From the NCBI GenBank assembly GCA_017545245.1, contig JAFWPB010000009.1:1-41414 (forward strand): a stretch of 41,414 nt of DNA. The letters run 5' to 3'. The notes under the pieces are model-generated. The model did not search any database and was not told the DNA's origin. It saw nothing but the letters and a program-made list of their open reading frames with translations. Positions 17,573 through 25,840 of the stretch are shown in pieces (the stretch's first letter is position 1; each line of letters starts with the position of its first letter). The stretch comes from Clostridiales bacterium. Lineage in GTDB: Bacteria; Bacillota; Clostridia; Saccharofermentanales; Saccharofermentanaceae. A program made the translations under genes and the position numbers.

Positions 17573-18115
17573 TTATCGGATCGCACTCTCGATAAAGCAG
17601 TCGAACATCTCACTTAAATGGTCAACTTTCGCATCCACATCGTCTTCCATATCATCCCAGATATACTCCAGAAAGAATCCGATAAAGGCATAGGTGTAGA
17701 AACGTGCGATCTCGCGGATCTTGCTCTCCGACACGTCCTTGCCCGCTGATTTTTTACGGACATAACTGATGAAAACTTTGTCGGTGATCTCGAAGATATA
17801 GTGCTCCAGCTGCTCACGCGAAAGCGAGTCTACGATGTGGTGGATCAGTCTCGGATTATCGTGGCACATGCGGAAAAAGTACTTGATGCGTTTCTGCCAG
17901 CCGGCATAGTCGTCGTCATCTTTCCGGATGTCCCGAAGCTTCATGCCGAACCACTCGTTCAGAAGTGCATATTTGTCGCAATAGTGGTAGTAGAAAGTAT
18001 TCGGGCTGATGCCCGATCTCTTCACGAGGGCGGATACCGTGATCTTATCGAAAGCCATCTCCTCGAGCATCTCTTCAAAAGCGTGCATGATCGCGCCCTT
18101 CGTCAATAACGCCAT
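17573..18115 (-). CDS. TetR/AcrR family transcriptional regulator
   Basis: A 180-residue regulator. The N-terminal helix-turn-helix is clear (FDKITVSALVKRSGISPNTFYYHYCDKYALLNEWF). The C-terminal ligand/dimerisation half resembles the TetR_C group found beside DhaS-type regulators and ends in FDCFIESAIR. The start at 18115 is chosen over 18157 because GGAGGAAGAAACA immediately precedes it. It is divergent from fabF, 239 bases away, and may control it, itself, or the nearby exporter; this is inference. Confidence 0.88.
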   Translation of the reverse strand: MALLTKGAIMHAFEEMLEEMAFDKITVSALVKRSGISPNTFYYHYCDKYALLNEWFGMKLRDIRKDDDDYAGWQKRIKYFFRMCHDNPRLIHHIVDSLSREQLEHYIFEITDKVFISYVRKKSAGKDVSESKIREIARFYTYAFIGFFLEYIWDDMEDDVDAKVDHLSEMFDCFIESAIR

Positions 18116-18289
18116 TGTTTCTTCCTCCGTTCTTTCTCCTATCAAGCATGATACCATACTTTCCCAAGACTTCCTCCGGCATTTCAGAATTTGCGCAAAA
18201 ACGAGTTTTTCTCCTATTTTTCATGTTTTTCCGAAAATCCCCAAAATCGGATACTTCGGGAAACTTGCCCGTTCCTGTTTCGGGTGCTT

Positions 18290-18305
18290 TTGATTACACT
18301 TGATT
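18290..18305 (+). repeat. Two direct TTGATT half-sites with 10-base period before fabF
   Basis: TTGATT occurs at 18290-18295 and 18300-18305, one helical turn apart, in the TetR-fabF divergent spacer. This could be a regulator site or chance AT-rich sequence. No convincing match to a FapR or FabT operator. Confidence 0.3.
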
Positions 18306-18354
18306 CGAATTACGCTTCGTTTTTTGTAACGGGCACATCAACAGGAGAATAAAA

Positions 18355-19584
18355 ATGGAAACGAGACGAGTAGTCATCACAGGTATGGGTGCAGTCACAC
18401 CACTTGGAAATAATGTGCCTTCTTTCTGGCAGGGCTTGAAAAACGGTACCAACGGAGTCGGCCCCATCACCAAGATCGACGTCTCAGAATCCCCGATCAA
18501 GCTCGCCGGAGAAGTCCGTGGTTTCGACGCCAGAGATTATATGGACTTCAAATCCGCCAAGCGTATGGAATTATTCTCCCAGTATGCTGTCGCCGCCACA
18601 AGAGAAGCATTTCAGGACTCCGGTCTTGATCTTTCCCGCGAAGATCCCTATCGCATGGGTGTCATTGTCGGATGCGGCATCGGCGCCATGCAGAAGCACG
18701 AGAAAGAGATACCGAAGTTCTTTAGCGGAGCCAAGACCGACCCCCTTTATATCCCTTTGGTAATTACCAACATGGCCTCCGCTAACATTGCCATTCAGTT
18801 CGGCCTCAAGGGCAAGAACATGGATATATCCACAGCCTGCGCCACCGGCAGCCACTGCATCGGCGAGGCCTATAATGCCATCCGTCTCGACGAAGCAGAC
18901 TTGATCGTTGCCGGTGGAACCGAGGCCGCAATCACCACCTCAGCGATCAACGGTTTTTCCGCGCTAAAAGCACTCTCCACAAGCGCGGATCCGGACAAAG
19001 CTTCCCGGCCTTTCGACAAAGACCGGGACGGCTTTGTTCTGGGCGAAGGTGCAGGCATCCTTGTTCTGGAAGAGTATGAACATGCCATAAGGAGAAATGC
19101 GAATATCCTTGCAGAGATCGTGGGCTACGGCGTGACCAATGACGCCTACCACATCACCTCCCCTGCTCCGGACGGAAGCGGTGCCGGCATGGCCATGAAG
19201 ATCGCCATGAGACAGGCAGGGATACTTCCGGCGGATGTCGATTACATCAACGCCCACGGCACATCGACACACCTCAATGATTTGTATGAGACCCGTGCCA
19301 TCAAGTTCGCTATGGGAGATGCCGCGGAAAAGATCGCCATCAACTCCACAAAATCCATGACCGGCCATCTTCTGGGTGGAGCCGGCGCAATCGAAGCCAT
19401 TGTCTGCATCTGTGCAATCCGTGACAGTTATATCCATCTAACCCGCAATTCCAATTCATGTGAAGAGGAACTCAATCTGGATTACACTTTCCAAAAGGGA
19501 AAGATCCGCCCTGTCCGCTACGCCATGAGTAATTCCCTGGGTTTCGGCGGACATAATGCCACCCTGCTCTTCCAGGCTGTCTGA
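18355..19584 (+). CDS. fabF: 3-oxoacyl-[ACP] synthase II
   Basis: A 409-residue condensing enzyme that elongates fatty acyl-ACP with malonyl-ACP. The Cys-His-His triad is intact: Cys 162 (STACATGSH), His 301 (NAHGTSTHLND) and His 338 (STKSMTGHLLGGAGA). N-terminus TRRVVITGMGAVTPLGN and C-terminus NSLGFGGHNATLLF are full family ends. AGGAG before the ATG. No other fab genes are in the window, so it is a stand-alone fabF. A bidirectional terminator follows. Confidence 0.97.
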   Translation: METRRVVITGMGAVTPLGNNVPSFWQGLKNGTNGVGPITKIDVSESPIKLAGEVRGFDARDYMDFKSAKRMELFSQYAVAATREAFQDSGLDLSREDPYRMGVIVGCGIGAMQKHEKEIPKFFSGAKTDPLYIPLVITNMASANIAIQFGLKGKNMDISTACATGSHCIGEAYNAIRLDEADLIVAGGTEAAITTSAINGFSALKALSTSADPDKASRPFDKDRDGFVLGEGAGILVLEEYEHAIRRNANILAEIVGYGVTNDAYHITSPAPDGSGAGMAMKIAMRQAGILPADVDYINAHGTSTHLNDLYETRAIKFAMGDAAEKIAINSTKSMTGHLLGGAGAIEAIVCICAIRDSYIHLTRNSNSCEEELNLDYTFQKGKIRPVRYAMSNSLGFGGHNATLLFQAV

Positions 19585-19613
19585 AAGTCCGGAGCAGAAA
19601 ACCTTCATGAAGA

Positions 19614-19645
19614 AAAAAGCACCTTCTGGCAGGTGCTTTTTCTTT
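19614..19645. terminator. Bidirectional intrinsic terminator between fabF and the amidase
   Basis: An 11-bp stem, AAAAAGCACCT (19614-19624) and AGGTGCTTTTT (19631-19641), with a 6-base loop. A T-run flanks it on the plus strand and an A-run before it serves the minus strand, so it fits both converging genes. Confidence 0.9.
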
Positions 19646-19657
19646 GTTATGTCATGC

Positions 19658-21124
19658 TTATACTTTTCTCGAATACGGAATGTCGTAACTCCACGGAGAG
19701 ATCTCTTCAAAGGTCCTTGCCGCCGCCAGGACATCTTCGTCACAGAATTTCTTACCGATGATCTGCAGTCCCACAGGAAGGCCTTCTGATGTCAGCCCGG
19801 CAGGAACCGAAGCGGCAGGATTGCCCGTAAAGTTTTCGAAGAACGTCTCGCAGAAACCGATCAACGGCTCGATCTTTCTTCCATTCATTTCCGTCGGTCC
19901 TTTTGTATTGCCATCTGCAGCATTCAGGACCGGAGGGCAGATCGTGACCGGAGAAAGAATCAGATCGTAGTGATCGAAGATATCCTGCTGGGCATCGAGG
20001 ATCTCGGTGCGCAGTTCATTGAAATAACGGTAATCCATGACCGAAGAACGAAGCGCCACTTCATTCCAGTAGATGAATTCCTCAGGGATCTCGTCTCTGT
20101 GGTCACGGACCAGATCCAGCCCGGCCTTCTTCCAGAGCTCCATATCGATCGCAGTATCGATGCTGATACTTCTGCACCAGAGTTCAGAAAACTCCATCTG
20201 GTTATGCTTGAAATGAAAGTGTACTTCCTCCACTTTCGCACCGGCAAGCTCCATCTTCCAAGCCGCTTCCCGAACGATCCGGGCGACTTCCGGGTCGACA
20301 GTAAATACATCGAAATCCGTAGTAAATGCAATCTTCCAATCGCGGACCGGCTTGCGCATGAGTTCGGTAAAGTCTTTCTTTCCGTGGTCCAGACTCAGCG
20401 GATCTCTCGGGTTATACCGCGCCATGTAGTTGAGCATGAGCGCACTGTCTTCGACCGTTCGCGTGATCGCACCATTGAAGCAATAAGGATGCGTCGCGGT
20501 CCAACCATCCGGACGGCAGATACTCGGAATCGTGCCGACGGAGGCCTTAAATCCGAAACAACCACACCAGGCCGAGGGAATACGGATCGAACCGCCGCCA
20601 TCGGAACCTTCCGCGATAGGAAGCATACCATCCGCGACCGCCGCTGCAGAACCGCCGGAGGATCCTCCGGAATTATAACGCGTATCGAAAGGATTACTCG
20701 TCGGACCATACATCTTATTGTCACACGTTCCCCGGAACGCAAACGCCGGAGCATTCGTCTTTCCGACCGCAATCGCACCTGCTTCCCTTGCCGCGATATA
20801 GAACATGGAATCGGCATCGTCTTCGCGGATCAAGGAACGGACTCCGCCATGGGAATTGGTCCAGCCTTTCTTCGAAGGAAGGAAATCCTTAAGTCCCACA
20901 GGCACACCACAAAGCGGACCCACATCCTCGCCTCGTGAAAGCCGCTGTTCCAGTGCTTTTGCCTCGGAACGGGCCTCCTCAAAGCGGGTATAGGTAAACG
21001 CATGCAGACCAGGATCTCTTTTTCCGATCCGGTCTGCAAAATAATCGACGACTTCTGTCGGGGTGATGTGGCCGCTTCGGACTTGCTGTCCCAGTGCCAC
21101 ACCGGATAACTTTTCTAATTCCAT
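19658..21124 (-). CDS. Amidase signature family hydrolase
   Basis: A 488-residue paralogue of GatA. The triad is readable: Lys 79 (VGLKDF), Ser 155 (GGSSGGS) and Ser 179 (DGGGSIRIPSAWCG). GatA-specific context is absent, and the sequence matches the broad amidase/Asp-tRNA-amidotransferase-A-like group that hydrolyses diverse amides; the substrate is unknown. The start at 21124 (MELEKLSG) is chosen because GAGGACAGGATCCT precedes it; upstream in-frame starts at 21226 and 21145 lack a ribosome site. It lies 38 bases after the VUT transporter gene, so the two may share a transcript. Confidence 0.85.
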   Translation of the reverse strand: MELEKLSGVALGQQVRSGHITPTEVVDYFADRIGKRDPGLHAFTYTRFEEARSEAKALEQRLSRGEDVGPLCGVPVGLKDFLPSKKGWTNSHGGVRSLIREDDADSMFYIAAREAGAIAVGKTNAPAFAFRGTCDNKMYGPTSNPFDTRYNSGGSSGGSAAAVADGMLPIAEGSDGGGSIRIPSAWCGCFGFKASVGTIPSICRPDGWTATHPYCFNGAITRTVEDSALMLNYMARYNPRDPLSLDHGKKDFTELMRKPVRDWKIAFTTDFDVFTVDPEVARIVREAAWKMELAGAKVEEVHFHFKHNQMEFSELWCRSISIDTAIDMELWKKAGLDLVRDHRDEIPEEFIYWNEVALRSSVMDYRYFNELRTEILDAQQDIFDHYDLILSPVTICPPVLNAADGNTKGPTEMNGRKIEPLIGFCETFFENFTGNPAASVPAGLTSEGLPVGLQIIGKKFCDEDVLAAARTFEEISPWSYDIPYSRKV

Positions 21125-21162
21125 AGGATCCTGTCCTCGTGTCATATCCGGCGGGAAAGCAC

Positions 21163-21912
21163 TTATGCCTGTACCGCCTTCGCCATGTGGTTGATGTATT
21201 CCTGGCCGACCTTTTCTTTTTCCCAACGGGTGGAAACGCGGTAGCCGACAGGAGAAAAGATTGCTTCGGCAACAAGTTCGACGGCCATCGAAGTCGTAGA
21301 GCAGATCAGGACCTGTGTCCAGTTCCAGCCGAAGAATACGTGCGATACCATCGCGGAAAATACGAAATTATCGACCCACTGGGCGATGCCCGTCGAGATC
21401 AGGGAACGCTTGGCAAAACCGCTGAAATGACCATTGTCAGTTCTTTTTCCGATGACGTGGTTCAAAGAAGAATTGACGAGTGTCGAAAGGAACATCGCTA
21501 CTGCGGAACCGACTACAACATACCAGGCGCCACCAAAAGTACTGTCGATGCCCTTTGTGATCATCTCACCTGTTGCCGCATCCGATGCGGAGTAAAAAGC
21601 AGCCCAGTTACCCGGTGCCATGCTGAGTAGCTTAAGGACGATAACGCAGACAACATTCACGCCGATCGCCAGAATGGAGATCTTCGTTGCCGCTTTCGGA
21701 CCAAAGCGCTTGCAGATGCAGTCCATGCAGAGGAAAGAGATCCAGGACAAAGCCAGACCGCAGTTCAAACAAAAATACTCGGAACGGTATAATTCCTTAC
21801 TGGCCATGAGGTTCATGAAAACCACAGAGAGGATAAAAACAGTTGTTACCATAGACGGAACACTACGTAAAAGATTACGGTAGTCATCCCGTACACGACG
21901 AATCGTTTGCAT
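21163..21912 (-). CDS. VUT/YhhQ family transporter (probable queuosine precursor uptake)
   Basis: A 249-residue membrane protein with about six helices. FMNLMASKELYR near residue 33, the Cys-rich LNCGLALSWISFLCMDCICKRFG, and the C-terminal WVDNFVFSAMVSHVFFGWNW match the VUT/YhhQ family. E. coli YhhQ imports queuosine precursors, and clostridial relatives are usually annotated as queuosine precursor transporters. AAAGGAG precedes the ATG. A near-consensus promoter and a ~75-base structured leader lie upstream, and the amidase follows. Substrate (preQ0, preQ1 or queuine) is inferred from the family only. Confidence 0.8.
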   Translation of the reverse strand: MQTIRRVRDDYRNLLRSVPSMVTTVFILSVVFMNLMASKELYRSEYFCLNCGLALSWISFLCMDCICKRFGPKAATKISILAIGVNVVCVIVLKLLSMAPGNWAAFYSASDAATGEMITKGIDSTFGGAWYVVVGSAVAMFLSTLVNSSLNHVIGKRTDNGHFSGFAKRSLISTGIAQWVDNFVFSAMVSHVFFGWNWTQVLICSTTSMAVELVAEAIFSPVGYRVSTRWEKEKVGQEYINHMAKAVQA

Positions 21913-21989
21913 ATAAAATTGCTCCTTTGGTTTTAGGTTTTACAAGCAGGATATCGGACCCGAACTGCTTGGCGGCAGAATCTCCGCGC
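21913..21989 (-). promoter_or_regulatory. Structured 5' leader, candidate preQ1-type riboswitch
   Basis: On the transcribed strand a CAAGCAG / CTGCTTG stem (7 bp) has a G/C-containing loop. An A-rich tail with TAAAACC repeated twice follows, then AAAGGAG, the ribosome site. Loop GGGT could pair with tail ACCT or ACC to form an H-type pseudoknot, the shape of preQ1-I leaders with A-rich tails next to the ribosome site. The primary sequence does not match a preQ1 class that I can quote with certainty. Confidence 0.4.
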
Positions 21990-21995
21990 ATGATT

Positions 21996-22023
21996 ATTAT
22001 AGTATGGATAAAAAGAATTGCAA
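21996..22023 (-). promoter_or_regulatory. Sigma-A promoter of the VUT transporter
   Basis: On the minus strand TTGCAA (22018-22023) and TATAAT (21996-22001) are separated by 16 bases. It predicts a start near 21989 and a leader of about 75 bases. It is divergent to the sigma-factor gene. Confidence 0.75.
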
Positions 22024-22079
22024 TCTTGTTTTTCAGATTTTTCCGGAAAAACGTGTTACTTTTTGCATCGCAATCTTGT
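22020..22079 (+). repeat. Direct repeat GCAATCTTGT in the divergent sigma/VUT spacer
   Basis: GCAATCTTGT is found at 22020-22029 and again at 22070-22079, exactly 50 bases (about five helical turns) apart. The first copy overlaps the -35 of the VUT promoter, and the second ends 1 base before a TATAAT (22081-22086) upstream of the sigma-factor gene. It may be a shared operator or part of an alternative promoter. Confidence 0.5.
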
Positions 22080-22114
22080 CTATAATAGTGAGAGAACGAA
22101 AGCGAGGGTGGAAA

Positions 22115-22663
22115 ATGGAAGACGAAAAGATCTTGGATCTTTACTTTGCAAGGAACGATTCTGCCATAACGGCATGCACGGAAAAATATGGTGCATACTG
22201 CTCTACCATAGCGCAGAATATCCTTCAATGCCGCGAAGACTCGGAAGAGTGTGTCAATGACACCTGGTTCCGGGCCTGGAATGCCATTCCCCCTGCCCGT
22301 CCTTCCCGCCTCTCGGTCTTCCTTGGCACGATCACCCGGAACCTTGCGTTGAACCGGTACCGCAAGGATCATGCTCAGAAATATCAGGGCAGCCAGACAG
22401 CACTTTGCCTGGATGAACTGGGTGAATGCATCGGAAAAGAAGATAGTGCTATCGAAGAACAGGTGATCCTGAAGGATCTGATCGAGGGTTTTCTTCGAAG
22501 CCTGAACACAAAAGACAAAGACATCTTTCTCTACCGTTACTGGTACTTTCTTTCCATCGAAGAGATCGCAGAAAGATACAAGATCTCCGAATCCGCCATC
22601 AAGATGAAGCTGGTCCGGATCCGAAAGAAGCTGAAAGATCTACTGGAAAAAGAAGGTGTATAA
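22115..22663 (+). CDS. ECF-like sigma-70 family RNA polymerase sigma factor
   Basis: A 182-residue sigma factor with regions 2 and 4 only. Region 2 includes DSEECVNDTWFRAWNAIPP and RLSVFLGTITRNLALNRYRKDHAQ; region 4 is LNTKDKDIFLYRYWYFLSIEEIAERYKISESAIKMKLVRIRKKLKDLL. The start at 22115 (MEDEKILDLYF) has GAGGGTGG before it; a longer frame from 22004 lacks a ribosome site and begins upstream of the promoter. The stop is one base from the next ATG, so the serpin gene is translationally coupled to it. It probably directs RNA polymerase to an envelope-stress-like regulon including its own operon. Confidence 0.9.
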   Translation: MEDEKILDLYFARNDSAITACTEKYGAYCSTIAQNILQCREDSEECVNDTWFRAWNAIPPARPSRLSVFLGTITRNLALNRYRKDHAQKYQGSQTALCLDELGECIGKEDSAIEEQVILKDLIEGFLRSLNTKDKDIFLYRYWYFLSIEEIAERYKISESAIKMKLVRIRKKLKDLLEKEGV

Positions 22664-22664
22664 C

Positions 22665-24113
22665 ATGAAAAAGAACGAAGAATTATTAGATGCCATCGGA
22701 AAGATCGACGAAAAACTGATCCCTGATCTTTCTCCCCGCAAAAAAAACCACAAGGTCCTCTTCATTTCCTCTGTGGCCGTAGTCGTCGCTGCCGCAGTAC
22801 TGCTGCTGGCGCTTTTCCCTCCGAAATTTGTTAGCAATCTCTTCGGAGAAAGCCATGCTACCGCGAAGGTCCTGGCCGCTCCGAACTATCCGGAAATGGC
22901 CGAGTATCCGGACGAAAATGCTTTGTCCTTCTCTGAATTTGACAAACAGTACAAGCTCTGGCACGAAACCCGTGAAGTGCTTTTACAACAGCCGACCGGC
23001 TACCAGACAGCCTATTTTGAATACTTCAAAGAAGTCGTCAGCGCCATGTCGGACCCGGATAGTAAGGAAAACTTTGTATTCTCTCCTCTCAGCCTCTATC
23101 TGGCTCTGGGGATGACCGCAGAAATTTCGGATGGACAGAGCCGCCAGCAGATCCTGGACGTCCTCCACGAAGAGGACATCGAATCCCTCCGAAACAACAG
23201 CAAGTCGCTTTTTGAGGTAACGTATGCAGATGACGGGATGGCCACCTGTATCCTTGCCGATTCACTTTGGACGAACAACAAATGCAAGTACGATTCCAAG
23301 GTGCTGGAAAACCTGGCCGCCTATTACTACGCTTCCGCATTCACCGGTGATCCGGCATCCGCAAAATATACCGAAATGTACCGCTCCTGGATCAACGAAC
23401 AGACTGATGGTCTTCTTTCTGACTACGTGCAGGATATGAAACTGGATCCGCAGACCGTACTGGCCCTGGTTTCCACGGTCAATTACTCTGCAAAATGGAA
23501 TATTCCGTTTGATGAGCAGGCTACTAAACCCGCTACATTCCATGCACCGGACAAGGATCTGACCTGTGACTTCATGAAAGCTGAAAACCAAACCATATTC
23601 TACCGTGGTGAATCCTTCGATTCCATTTCTCTCGATACGAATGGAAACGGTTATATGCGTCTGATCCTTCCTAATGAAGGGACTTCACCGGAAGCACTTC
23701 TTTCTGACGAAGAATGTCTCGGATTTATGTTAAACAAAAACAACGTCGCGAAAAAGGACATGCTCGTCACGCTTTCTCTTCCGAAGTTCGATATCTCGAA
23801 CTCGCTGGATCTTAATGGAAAACTGAAAAAGATGGGCATCACGGATATCTTCAATTCCTCTAGTGCTGACTTTTCGACGCTTGGAACAGGGGAAGACAAT
23901 CTCTTTATTTCCCAGGCCATTCAGAACGTACGCGTCACGATCGACGAAGAGGGATGCAAAGCCGCTGCCGTTACCGCAATGATGCTCGCGGGTGCCGCTA
24001 TGCCGCCGGACGATCGGATCGAACTCGTCTTTGACCGTCCATTTATCTTTGAGATCGTCAGCCTCACCGGAGTACCGCTGTTCATCGGCATCGTCAACCA
24101 GCCGGTCGGCTGA
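22665..24113 (+). CDS. Membrane-anchored serpin with anti-sigma-like N-terminus
   Basis: A 482-residue protein. Residues 1-30 (ELLDAIGKIDEKLIPDL) resemble the cytoplasmic N-terminus of clostridial anti-sigma-like membrane proteins. Residues 31-52 are one transmembrane helix, and ~85-482 form an extracellular serpin. Serpin hallmarks are NFVFSPLSLYLALGMTAEI, the hinge EEGCKAAAVT, and FDRPFIFEIVSLTGVPLFIGIVNQP. The hinge is the inhibitory type, and the loop from P17 (Glu 428) has the standard 17 residues, placing an Ala-Ala scissile bond at 444-445 (elastase-like preference inferred). The gene begins 1 base after the sigma-factor stop. It likely inhibits extracellular serine proteases, and may also sense them. 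Confidence 0.88.
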   Translation: MKKNEELLDAIGKIDEKLIPDLSPRKKNHKVLFISSVAVVVAAAVLLLALFPPKFVSNLFGESHATAKVLAAPNYPEMAEYPDENALSFSEFDKQYKLWHETREVLLQQPTGYQTAYFEYFKEVVSAMSDPDSKENFVFSPLSLYLALGMTAEISDGQSRQQILDVLHEEDIESLRNNSKSLFEVTYADDGMATCILADSLWTNNKCKYDSKVLENLAAYYYASAFTGDPASAKYTEMYRSWINEQTDGLLSDYVQDMKLDPQTVLALVSTVNYSAKWNIPFDEQATKPATFHAPDKDLTCDFMKAENQTIFYRGESFDSISLDTNGNGYMRLILPNEGTSPEALLSDEECLGFMLNKNNVAKKDMLVTLSLPKFDISNSLDLNGKLKKMGITDIFNSSSADFSTLGTGEDNLFISQAIQNVRVTIDEEGCKAAAVTAMMLAGAAMPPDDRIELVFDRPFIFEIVSLTGVPLFIGIVNQPVG

Positions 24114-24130
24114 TAAGCCTTCCGCTACAC

Positions 24131-25663
24131 TTATTCGCACATCTGCTCCTGCTCGTAAATGACGTTCAGCATTTTCGCTGTCGCCTTGATCGCAGCTGCG
24201 ACCTGATCACGGTCAAGACCACGGGTCTTAAACTCGTGGTCGCCGTCGCGCCAGGTAATAACACTCTCGACAAAAGCATTCGTACGGCCTCCCGGCGGAA
24301 TTGTCACAGAGTAGTCGGCGAAGAACGGAAGTGTCCGGCCGAACTGCTGATATACTTTCTGAAGTGCCCGCATGAATGCGTCAAACTGACCTTCACCAGA
24401 TGCACTGGCTTCGTGTACTTTATCATCGATCTGAATACGCATGGTCGCAACCGGATTCAAGTCACGCGCATGGCAGACATAGTAATTCAGGATCTTTACA
24501 TGGGACTCGCCGTTGCCCTTGCCGAGCACGTCCGCCACGATATACGGGAGCTCGTCCGTCATGACGCTCTCCTTATTGTCCCCCATCTCTACGATGCGGC
24601 TCGTAACTTTCTCCAGGGATTCCTGATCCAGATCCAGTCCGAATTCTTCGAGGTTCTTCGCGATACTGGCCCGTCCGCTGGACTTGCCAAGCGCATACTG
24701 GCGCATACGTCCGAATCTCTCCGGCGCAAGTTTATTGCAGTACAACGAATCCTTCGTATCTCCATCCGCATGTACACCACATGTCTGGGTAAAAACGGCT
24801 GCACCGGTGATCGGCTGGTTCTTCGGAATACGCATGCCCGAGAAACTCTCGACCATCTTGCTTACGTGTTCCAGCGCTGTTTCTTTTACGCTGATTTCCC
24901 GGTCTTCGCAGAAATCCTCAACCGCACCAACGATCGACGCCAGCGGTGCATTACCTGCACGCTCACCCAGGCCATTGACCGTAACGTGTACTCCCTTTAC
25001 ACCGGCTTTCACCGCCATGATGGTATTTCCTACCGACATATCATAGTCATTGTGTGCATGGAAGTCGAAGTGTACCTCCGGAAAAGAACTTGTCATTTCT
25101 GTTATGTATTTAAATGTCATATCCGGTGTAAGTACACCGAGTGTATCTGCCAGCATGAAGCGTTCCACAGGCAGCACCGACAGTTCTTTGACCAGCATCT
25201 TGACGTAATCCGGATCCTTCTGGATCCCGTTCGACCAGTCCTCCAGATAGATGTTGATCAGCATACCGCGGGAATTGGCATCTTCTACGACACGACGGAT
25301 TTCCCCGACGTGCTCCTCAGGAGTTTTTCCGAGCTGCGCAGAAAGATGGTGCAGAGAGCTCTTGCAGAGAAGATTAACGACACGGCCGCCCGCGCCCTCG
25401 ATCCAGGAAAGAGAATGTCCGCGGTCCACAAATGCCAGAACTTCGACCTTCTCCAGATAGCCTTTTCTTCCGGCCCATTCCGTGATCTTCTGCAGCGCCT
25501 CAAAATCACCGTCGGAAATACGGGCAGAGGTGACCTCGACGCGGTCGACCTTGACCTCGTCCAACAAAATCTTCGCAATACTGAGTTTTTCGTTCGGGGA
25601 GAAAGAAACTCCCGGCGTCTGTTCGCCATCCCGAAGGGTGGTATCCATGATCTCCAGTTTCAT
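24131..25663 (-). CDS. LeuA-family synthase: 2-isopropylmalate or citramalate synthase
   Basis: A 510-residue HMGL-like TIM-barrel enzyme with a C-terminal LeuA dimer/regulatory domain. DTTLRDGEQTPGVSF opens the barrel. The metal-binding HxH is in HFDFHAHNDYDMSVGN, and GVHVTVNGLGERAGNAPLASIV is the second signature. The last ~140 residues form the LeuA_dimer domain, which binds leucine or isoleucine for feedback control. It condenses acetyl-CoA with a 2-keto acid. 2-isopropylmalate synthase is most likely, but citramalate synthase cannot be excluded from sequence alone. The start at 25663 (AGGTG upstream) is preferred over 25690. No other leu or ilv gene is nearby. Confidence 0.82.
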   Translation of the reverse strand: MKLEIMDTTLRDGEQTPGVSFSPNEKLSIAKILLDEVKVDRVEVTSARISDGDFEALQKITEWAGRKGYLEKVEVLAFVDRGHSLSWIEGAGGRVVNLLCKSSLHHLSAQLGKTPEEHVGEIRRVVEDANSRGMLINIYLEDWSNGIQKDPDYVKMLVKELSVLPVERFMLADTLGVLTPDMTFKYITEMTSSFPEVHFDFHAHNDYDMSVGNTIMAVKAGVKGVHVTVNGLGERAGNAPLASIVGAVEDFCEDREISVKETALEHVSKMVESFSGMRIPKNQPITGAAVFTQTCGVHADGDTKDSLYCNKLAPERFGRMRQYALGKSSGRASIAKNLEEFGLDLDQESLEKVTSRIVEMGDNKESVMTDELPYIVADVLGKGNGESHVKILNYYVCHARDLNPVATMRIQIDDKVHEASASGEGQFDAFMRALQKVYQQFGRTLPFFADYSVTIPPGGRTNAFVESVITWRDGDHEFKTRGLDRDQVAAAIKATAKMLNVIYEQEQMCE

Positions 25664-25701
25664 AGCGTCACCTGCTTCATCTCTGTCCATTTTTTATTTG
25701 A

Positions 25702-25707
25702 ATTATA
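25702..25707 (-). promoter_or_regulatory. -10 element for the LeuA-family gene
   Basis: TATAAT on the minus strand about 40 bases upstream of the start; ATGAAA about 16 bases upstream is a weak -35. The leader is too short for a T-box or leader-peptide attenuator. Confidence 0.4.
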
Positions 25708-25840
25708 TATCCTGAAAATCTCGTTTCATAGATAGCCCTAGTATAGCAGAAAGTCACTCAACACGCATTTCTCTATTTTCTTTTTCAATGCTTTTTGAGA
25801 TAATAGAAAAGATGAAATCAAGATAAGGAGTTGGGGGAAG

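Noticed and set aside
22004..22114. N-terminal extension of the sigma factor
   Set aside because: No ribosome site, overlaps the divergent promoter and the TATAAT upstream of the sigma gene, and the extra peptide is unlike sigma factors.
24236..25735. 499-residue plus-strand frame opposite the LeuA-family gene
   Set aside because: Fully antisense to a gene with clear motifs; composition is Arg/His/Cys-rich and no domain is recognisable.
25570..25840. T-box or leucine attenuator upstream of the LeuA-family gene
   Set aside because: The predicted leader is under 50 bases, with no T-box motif or terminator hairpin.
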